NCBI GenBank assembly: GCA_003644895.1
Contig: QNDO01000051.1
Span: 1 to 9,622, forward strand
Direction: 5' to 3'
DNA from: Candidatus Hydrothermota bacterium
Lineage (GTDB): Bacteria > Hydrothermota > Hydrothermia > UBA1063
Length of the DNA stretch: 9,622 nt
Shown here: in pieces, positions 1-4,308 of the stretch
Layout of the letters: each line of letters starts with the position of its first letter
How positions within the stretch are numbered: position 1 is the stretch's first letter
Position numbers and translations under genes: made by a program
Notes under the pieces: model-generated
The model's input: only the letters and a program-made list of their open reading frames with translations
Databases searched by the model: none
Told to the model about the DNA's origin: nothing

Positions 1-700
1 CGCCAAGATCGATCTCTTCTCCTACCTGTTCTGCTTCAATTTCCTCCTGTTTTGCTACCACTCTCAGAAGAAGAGCGTGTAGGGGCTTTTCTATTTCTCT
101 CTTTACTTTAGGCGTTGTCCAGTTCACGTTAAATTTGTTATCTTTATATTCGAAGATTTTAGCAAAGGCTTTCTCCCCTTTGAGATTCCCAATATGTGCA
201 TTCACCAATTCGCCTTCAATAAAGTATATTTTCCCATTACCTTCAGGAGTGGCTACAGTTATTTCACAGGATTGTCCTTCCATTGAGACGAGCTGCAGAA
301 ATTGCACGAGTGAGAGTTTACTGATAGTTTCTTCTTCACCAGCTTTTGCCTTTTCTTCCACAATGTCAAGAAGTTGCTCAAAATCAAAGGGTTTTTCCAA
401 ATAACTTATTGCTCCCTTTGATAGAACATCTTCTTTAACTTCCTCTGAACCATATGCAGTCATAACAATCACCTTAAGGTCCGGCTGGATCTTCTGGGCT
501 TCGAGCAACAATTCAGAACCTGATAGCCCCGGCATACGAATGTCTGTTATGAGAAAATCGTATTTTTTATTTTTTATCTTTTCGAGAGCTTCAGAGCCAT
601 TACTGGCTGTATCAACCTCAAGGTTGTGCCTTGAAAGCTCCTCTGAAAGCCCCCAAAGGATATCTTCTTCATCATCTACAATGAGAACTTTTTTAGGCAT
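1..700 (-). CDS. Response regulator, receiver domain plus DUF4388 (PATAN) domain, C-terminus beyond the window
   Basis: I translated this open frame by hand from an ATG at 700; 233 codons are visible and it is still open at base 1. Residues 1-120 form a receiver domain: acidic pair D9/D10, phosphoacceptor D53 (in TDIRMPG), switch residue T81 and conserved K103 (in EKPF). Residues of about 125-205 match DUF4388/PATAN, with the pattern GKIYFIEGELVNA, then GEKAF, then a short strand ending in W. An acidic stretch rich in E and Q follows. The start is supported by AGGAGGT at 707-713, 6 nt upstream. It lies 21 nt after the kinase stop, so the kinase is its probable phosphodonor. No HTH, AAA+ or GGDEF domain is visible. 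PATAN domains are known in PatA/PixG-type regulators that act by protein contact; a non-DNA output is therefore my inference, and the missing C-terminus could change it. Confidence 0.92.
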   Translation of the reverse strand, partial: MPKKVLIVDDEEDILWGLSEELSRHNLEVDTASNGSEALEKIKNKKYDFLITDIRMPGLSGSELLLEAQKIQPDLKVIVMTAYGSEEVKEDVLSKGAISYLEKPFDFEQLLDIVEEKAKAGEEETISKLSLVQFLQLVSMEGQSCEITVATPEGNGKIYFIEGELVNAHIGNLKGEKAFAKIFEYKDNKFNVNWTTPKVKREIEKPLHALLLRVVAKQEEIEAEQVGEEIDLG

Positions 701-706
701 CTTTAC

Positions 707-713
707 ACCTCCT
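707..713 (-). promoter_or_regulatory. Shine-Dalgarno of the response regulator
   Basis: AGGAGGT on the minus strand, 6 nt from the ATG at 700. It is the strongest ribosome site within this operon and sits in the 21-nt gap after the kinase gene, so the regulator is probably translated independently and well. Confidence 0.85.
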
Positions 714-721
714 TTATATAA

Positions 722-2119
722 TTATAAAACAGAACTTATCTCTTCTCCAAAACATGCTTCTGCACCTGCATTGACAGAATGCAGGTATACTATAAAAGTG
801 GATCCTTGATTATACTGGGATTTTACATTAATGAGTCCTTTATTTTCCTTGACAAGTTTGTGTACTAGAAATAAGCCAAGACCAGTCCCCTCCGGCTTGG
901 TGGTAAAGAATGGGTAAAATATTTTATCTATGTCTTCTTTTTTAATCCCTGTACCTGTATCTCTGACCTCCAGGGATATAAAAGGAACACCACAGTTAGG
1001 ACATTTAGCTGGAGAATTGGTAATTACTATTTCGATTCTTCTTTCTCCTTTTACTTGTTTTACAGAATCTATTGCATTTAATACAAGATTGAGCAAGATA
1101 GTATGGACCTGGTCACAATCTGCTATGACAAAAGGCCTGGTGGAAACCTGCATATCAAAAAATATACCATTCTTCAATAACTCCGTACTAACAAGTTCTC
1201 TTATATCTTCAGCAATATTTTCCAGATTACATTTAGTAAAATGCACCATTTGAGCCTTTACTTGGCTAAAAAGTGTTTTGATCAAACTGTCTATCCTGTC
1301 TATCTGTCTTATCATGCGATCTACTATTTCTTTATTTTCATTATTTAGTTCTCTTTTTAATCTCAAGGCCATCAATTTCATTCCGGCGAGAGGATTTTTA
1401 ATCTCATGTGCAAGCCCCGATGCCAATTGTCCTAAGGAAGAAAATCTGTCAAATTCTGCCATCGCTCTTTCCATGAGTTTTTGTTCTGTTATATCACGAA
1501 AATGAATCATAATACCACTGAAACTGGCACTTTCAAATTTGGCAAATCGTATTCCAAAAAATCTCCCTGAAGGTATTTGAATTTCCGCTGTCTGTGCTCC
1601 TCTTTTTATAAATTCTTCCACCTTTTGTCCAATACCGTAAGGTAGTTGTTTCAAGTGAGTATATCTTCTGTTTTCAAATACATGGGAAACATAAGGGTTA
1701 TGATAAATTATTTTCATATCCTCATCTACCAGTAATATACCCGATTCCAGGGTATCCAGAATGTCTCTGGGAACATTCTCGTTTTCTATTACCTTGATAG
1801 ATAAAAAATAGTTTTCTCCATTGTGTACTCCATTAATTTCACCGGAAAGTGTAGCAGCTTCTTTTGTTCTAAGGAGAATTTTATAAAATATTTTTTTCCC
1901 TTTTTTTGCACTGGTAAGTAATTTCTTTTCTATGTTCAGGCGTTGATGTCCTGCAACAAGCTTGCTAAAGGGCTTAGATATTACCTCTTCAGGTGTATAA
2001 CCAAGAAGATTTATCGATTTATTGCTGTATATAATATTACCCTCTCTATCCAGTATCAACAAAATCTCAGAGCTTACATTTATGAGCTCCTGCAGTTTTT
2101 TTACTTCAGGTAATTTCAT
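722..2119 (-). CDS. Soluble PAS-PAS sensor histidine kinase (NtrB-like)
   Basis: 465 residues. A first PAS domain spans roughly residues 8-110 (LILDREGNIIYSNKS, then LGYTPEEV). A second, more divergent PAS spans about 118-212 and ends in FRDITEQK, the usual PAS-to-kinase linker. The HisKA H-box is at 230-250 with phosphoacceptor H238 in HEIKNPLAG. The HATPase domain runs from about 333 to 447: N-box NLVLNAIDS with N344/N348, D-box DTGTGI at 387-392, F-box FYPFFTTK, and G-box GTGLGL at 411-416. No signal peptide or membrane segment is visible, so it is probably cytoplasmic. A CPNC pair (C373/C376) lies just before the D-box and could bind metal or sense redox state. The gene starts inside the FIST stop (ATGA overlap) without its own clear Shine-Dalgarno, which implies translational coupling. 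The FIST protein upstream and the regulator downstream are its likely partners. Confidence 0.95.
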   Translation of the reverse strand: MKLPEVKKLQELINVSSEILLILDREGNIIYSNKSINLLGYTPEEVISKPFSKLVAGHQRLNIEKKLLTSAKKGKKIFYKILLRTKEAATLSGEINGVHNGENYFLSIKVIENENVPRDILDTLESGILLVDEDMKIIYHNPYVSHVFENRRYTHLKQLPYGIGQKVEEFIKRGAQTAEIQIPSGRFFGIRFAKFESASFSGIMIHFRDITEQKLMERAMAEFDRFSSLGQLASGLAHEIKNPLAGMKLMALRLKRELNNENKEIVDRMIRQIDRIDSLIKTLFSQVKAQMVHFTKCNLENIAEDIRELVSTELLKNGIFFDMQVSTRPFVIADCDQVHTILLNLVLNAIDSVKQVKGERRIEIVITNSPAKCPNCGVPFISLEVRDTGTGIKKEDIDKIFYPFFTTKPEGTGLGLFLVHKLVKENKGLINVKSQYNQGSTFIVYLHSVNAGAEACFGEEISSVL

Positions 2120-3396
2120 TCAGGCAATACAGAGATTATGAGGGAGGAGTTATGAAACCATTTCTGAGTGGGTTTTGGTCTTAGTATTTCTCCATATGTA
2201 TTAAACCCTATAAGCGGAATACCAAGTTTCCTTTGAACAGCCTCAATTTCATCGTTAAAATCTTTTCCTAAGCTTAAAAGTCTGGGAAAACCTTCGAGTA
2301 CAATTGCTCCAAAAGGTGGTGTCTCTTCCAGCTCTTCTATGGCATTGAAAACTGCTCTTCCAACTGTCTCGATCATTCTCTCTTTTCTTGCTTCCATCAA
2401 CCAGACTGTGGAATTTTCTGGGATATCACCTGCCAGTCTTATGCCCCCCTCTCTAGTAACACTCATTGCAAGCCTGACTTTAGGATATTTTGGCACTGCT
2501 GGGTCAGGTATACCGAATTGATATTTTCCAAGATAATGACCAAGATTTTCGCTGATTTCTCGCTCATCCACGCCTTTTTTCATAAGATATTCTTTCCAAA
2601 CTTCGAATGCGGGTCTTCCATCAAATTGATATATTATATTCCCTGAAACCTTTGTGGCTCTCTTGGGAACAAGTGGATAAAGACCATGCCCGTATCCCAT
2701 GCCTAGAGGGGTCTTGCTATATATTCCAATACAGATTACTCCTCCATGAATTACTTCATTGTTATAAACAAGTGCAGTTTCACGGGATATCTCTGAAGAG
2801 TCAAGGATTCCTCCAAAAAACTTCAGACCCTCCTCTGCCTGATCCAGAATCTTAGCTACATCATCTACCAGTATATCTCCATTCACATATGAGTCTAAGA
2901 GGAGGAAAATGGTAAGATAATTAAATCCTTCAGCTCTTCGTGTATGGAGCTGATCAACAACCGGAATCACTGCCTCTTCAAGAGCTTTATGTAAGCTCTG
3001 GGCCAAGTTTCTTCCAACTGCCGTAACAAATTTAAGATTATCATTCTTAAAAGCAGCTATGGCCACCCCTCTATCAATAATTGTATCCTCGGTGAACAGT
3101 ATACCGTGAACAGCTGCACCTACAAGAGGGACATCTTTACCTACACCCTGACTGAACCCCTTTGCTACAGCCTGTAGATCATATCCTGATGTAACAAAAC
3201 CCAGTGCCAAATCAGGCTTTACCTTCTCAATTTTAGATAAAGCATCTTTGGCAGCTTGTAAACCCGCCTTCCATGGGGCTTCTACAGTGGAAAATCCTGT
3301 CCCCATCCCTTTACCCGTAAATGGGCGGGCTGTCTCTTTCTTCTCTGTTTCCGCCCGGCGTATCCTAGGGCGGGGGACAGTGGGTTCTCTCTTCAT
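2116..3396 (-). CDS. FIST-domain sensor protein (FIST_N plus FIST_C), stand-alone
   Basis: 426 residues from the ATG at 3396. After a basic, Pro/Arg-rich N-terminal tail (about 1-30), the FIST N domain covers about 35-235, with the start of the fold at PDLALGFVTSGYD and GAAVHGILFTED, then FFGGILDSS. FIST_C covers about 255-420, ending with LIGFNTYGEI (396-404) and FHNSSL. FIST domains are described as small-ligand sensors attached to signalling modules; amino acids were proposed as ligands, but I cannot infer the ligand here. No signal peptide or membrane helix is visible. It overlaps the kinase gene by 4 nt and heads the operon, so it probably senses something and controls the kinase in trans. 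The start is uncertain: a strong AGGAGG lies 38 nt upstream of this ATG, with an in-frame ATT at 3426 placed 8 nt from it. An ATT start would add ten residues (MFLNDDWWKQ). Confidence 0.9.
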   Translation of the reverse strand: MKREPTVPRPRIRRAETEKKETARPFTGKGMGTGFSTVEAPWKAGLQAAKDALSKIEKVKPDLALGFVTSGYDLQAVAKGFSQGVGKDVPLVGAAVHGILFTEDTIIDRGVAIAAFKNDNLKFVTAVGRNLAQSLHKALEEAVIPVVDQLHTRRAEGFNYLTIFLLLDSYVNGDILVDDVAKILDQAEEGLKFFGGILDSSEISRETALVYNNEVIHGGVICIGIYSKTPLGMGYGHGLYPLVPKRATKVSGNIIYQFDGRPAFEVWKEYLMKKGVDEREISENLGHYLGKYQFGIPDPAVPKYPKVRLAMSVTREGGIRLAGDIPENSTVWLMEARKERMIETVGRAVFNAIEELEETPPFGAIVLEGFPRLLSLGKDFNDEIEAVQRKLGIPLIGFNTYGEILRPKPTQKWFHNSSLIISVLPE

Positions 3397-3416
3397 TTGT
3401 TTCCACCAATCGTCAT
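3393..3416 (-). CDS. Possible 7-codon leader peptide coupled to the FIST gene
   Basis: The minus strand reads ATG ACG ATT GGT GGA AAC AAA TGA, giving MTIGGNK. Its stop overlaps the FIST ATG as ATGA. It lies downstream of AGGAGG (3435-3440), but with an 18-nt spacing, which is long. It could feed ribosomes to the FIST ATG by termination-reinitiation. The alternative is that it is chance and that the real FIST start is the in-frame ATT at 3426. Confidence 0.3.
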   Translation of the reverse strand: MTIGGNK

Positions 3417-3434
3417 TCAGAAAAATTTTCTAAA

Positions 3435-3440
3435 CCTCCT
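3435..3440 (-). promoter_or_regulatory. Shine-Dalgarno of the FIST operon, oddly far from the ATG
   Basis: AGGAGG on the minus strand. No ATG, GTG or TTG lies at normal spacing in any frame. The codon at 8 nt is ATT (3424-3426), in frame with FIST; the mini-ORF ATG (3416) is 18 nt away and the annotated FIST ATG is 38 nt away. Confidence 0.65.
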
Positions 3441-3455
3441 TTTGTGACTTTTTAA

Positions 3456-3484
3456 TAAATAATGTAAAATGTTTTAAAAGTCAA
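3456..3484 (-). promoter_or_regulatory. Candidate sigma-70-type promoter of the FIST-kinase-regulator operon
   Basis: On the minus strand TTGACT (3479-3484, 5 of 6 matches to consensus) is followed after 17 nt by TATTTA (3456-3461), a weak -10; the AT-rich TTTATT 2 nt further on is an alternative. Transcription would begin near 3449, about 9 nt before the AGGAGG. Confidence 0.5.
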
Positions 3485-3538
3485 GCTTTTTAAAAAGGAT
3501 TTTTGACCCTCTAAGGGGGGAATATTAAAATTTTAAAA
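3472..3538. repeat. Three TTTTAAAA palindromes in the divergent promoter region
   Basis: TTTTAAAA occurs at 3472-3479, 3488-3495 (centre of the longer palindrome CTTTTTAAAAAG, 3486-3497) and 3531-3538. The middle copy lies between the two -35 boxes; the outer copies touch the minus-strand -35 and the plus-strand -10. They could be operators, or simply AT-rich promoter DNA. Confidence 0.35.
3503..3531 (+). promoter_or_regulatory. Candidate sigma-70-type promoter of the 3550-7272 operon
   Basis: TTGACC (3503-3508), a 17-nt spacer and TAAAAT (3526-3531) form a good promoter. Transcription would start near 3538, so the leader is only about a dozen bases and consists mostly of the Shine-Dalgarno AAGGAGG (3539-3545). 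The spacer holds a small inverted repeat, CCCT-CTA-AGGG (3507-3517), that could be an operator, although four-base arms are weak evidence. The 153-bp gap between FIST and this operon carries only these divergent promoters and the TTTTAAAA palindromes. Confidence 0.65.
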
Positions 3539-3549
3539 AAGGAGGGAGC

Positions 3550-3864
3550 ATGAAATCTTTGGTTTTCATGCTTATTTTTTGGGTTTCCACTGCAAATGCA
3601 AGAATGCTGGTAAAGATATATTTACACACTCCAAAAGATATCAAAATTCTCTTTGAGAATGGCGTGGATGTGGTGTATTACGACAGAAAAAGCCTCACTG
3701 TGGAAGCGGTAGTAAAAGATTCCACCCTCTTAACGCATTTAGGCTTCAAAAAGGATAGTATCATTAGATGGTTGCTCAATAATAGAGAGATTAACATAAT
3801 TCCTCCAGAAAAATGTCCCTCTTGGAGACAAATTACCCAGCGGAGTCTATTTCTTGGAATATAG
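3550..3864 (+). CDS. Small secreted protein, resembles the N-terminal domain of M14-type carboxypeptidases
   Basis: 104 residues. Residues 1-17 look like a signal peptide: K2, the hydrophobic core SLVFMLIFWVS, and a cleavage box ANA before R18. Residues 20-73 (VKIYLHTPKDIKILFENGVDVV, then a strand EAVV and a hydrophobic LTHLGF) recall the small domain found at the N-terminus of secreted zinc carboxypeptidases and related exported enzymes, but no catalytic domain follows. AAGGAGG 4 nt before the ATG and a good promoter support expression. It is first in the operon with the hot-dog protein and the TPR protein. The last 20 residues have no obvious fold; in the -1 frame a 23-codon reading (ATG 3813 to TAA 3884) covers the same stretch, so a frameshifted or truncated end is possible. 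Function unknown; the family resemblance is from memory and tentative. Confidence 0.6.
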   Translation: MKSLVFMLIFWVSTANARMLVKIYLHTPKDIKILFENGVDVVYYDRKSLTVEAVVKDSTLLTHLGFKKDSIIRWLLNNREINIIPPEKCPSWRQITQRSLFLGI

Positions 3865-3873
3865 AGGAAATAG

Positions 3874-3909
3874 GAAAATGGTAATTTATAAGAAAATGGT
3901 AGTTATCAA
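3874..3909 (+). repeat. Imperfect 18-bp tandem repeat upstream of the hot-dog gene
   Basis: Two adjacent 18-base units, 3874-3891 and 3892-3909, each begin GAAAATGGTA and end AA; 14 of 18 bases match. They fill the space just before the ATG at 3910, where a ribosome site would be expected, and no Shine-Dalgarno is seen there. Each unit contributes ATGGTA, so the repeat also makes up most of the mini-ORF. Confidence 0.6.
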
Positions 3910-3913
3910 ATGA
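3878..3913 (+). CDS. Possible 11-codon leader peptide coupled to the hot-dog gene
   Basis: ATG at 3878 reads MVIYKKMVVIK and ends in a TGA at 3911-3913 that overlaps the hot-dog ATG (3910-3912) as ATGA. AGAGGAAATAGGAA just upstream offers a weak purine-rich ribosome site. This is the same layout as at the FIST gene: no Shine-Dalgarno at the main ATG, and a mini-ORF stopping on it. Reinitiation is my inference. Confidence 0.3.
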   Translation: MVIYKKMVVIK

Positions 3914-4302
3914 AAAAAATAAAAACTCATAAGTTGATAAAAGAAGAATTTTCAGGGAAAGTTACAGAGTTTGAAGAAGGTGTCTATGCCAAGGTAATAC
4001 TCAGGACAAGGGAAATTATGAGTGCCGATGAGAGGGGGCTTGTTCATGGTGGATTTATTTTTTCCCTCGCAGATTATGCTGCCATGGTATGTGTAAACAA
4101 ACCCACTGTTGTTCTTAAAGAGGCATGTATAAAATTTAAAAGACCTGTGAAAACAGGTGATGTCCTGGAGGCCTATGCAGAGAAGGTCAGACAGGAGGGA
4201 AAATACTACACTATAGATGTTAAAGTAAAGAGGGGTGATACAATCATTGCTGAGGGCAAATTTATAGCAGTGGTTCCTCCAAAACATGTTCTGGATATAT
4301 AG
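3910..4302 (+). CDS. PaaI/4HBT-like hot-dog fold thioesterase
   Basis: 130 residues, the usual length for a single-domain hot-dog thioesterase. The signature is VHGGFIFSLADYAAM: H46-G47-G48 followed by D55 on the central helix, as in PaaI-type acyl-CoA thioesterases, where the helix Asp or Glu and the HGG backbone form the active site. The later strands (CIKFKRPVKTGDVLEAYAE, then EGKFIAVV) complete the fold. It would hydrolyse an acyl- or aryl-CoA thioester in the cytoplasm; the substrate cannot be told. FapR-like regulators share the fold but carry an N-terminal HTH that is missing here. The gene lies 45 nt after the small secreted protein and ends 6 nt before the TPR gene. No Shine-Dalgarno precedes its ATG; see the mini-ORF. 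Nothing visible links it functionally to the exported neighbours. Confidence 0.85.
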   Translation: MKKIKTHKLIKEEFSGKVTEFEEGVYAKVILRTREIMSADERGLVHGGFIFSLADYAAMVCVNKPTVVLKEACIKFKRPVKTGDVLEAYAEKVRQEGKYYTIDVKVKRGDTIIAEGKFIAVVPPKHVLDI

Positions 4303-4308
4303 TAGGAT

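Noticed and set aside
135..1505. Several plus-strand frames of 75-107 codons across the regulator and kinase genes
   Set aside because: They are mirror images of the well-supported minus-strand receiver and kinase codons, rich in Ser, Phe and Leu, with no domain.
3507..3517. CCCT-CTA-AGGG as a terminator or operator hairpin
   Set aside because: The arms are only four bases and no T-run follows in a useful place; it lies in a promoter spacer and is kept only as a note.
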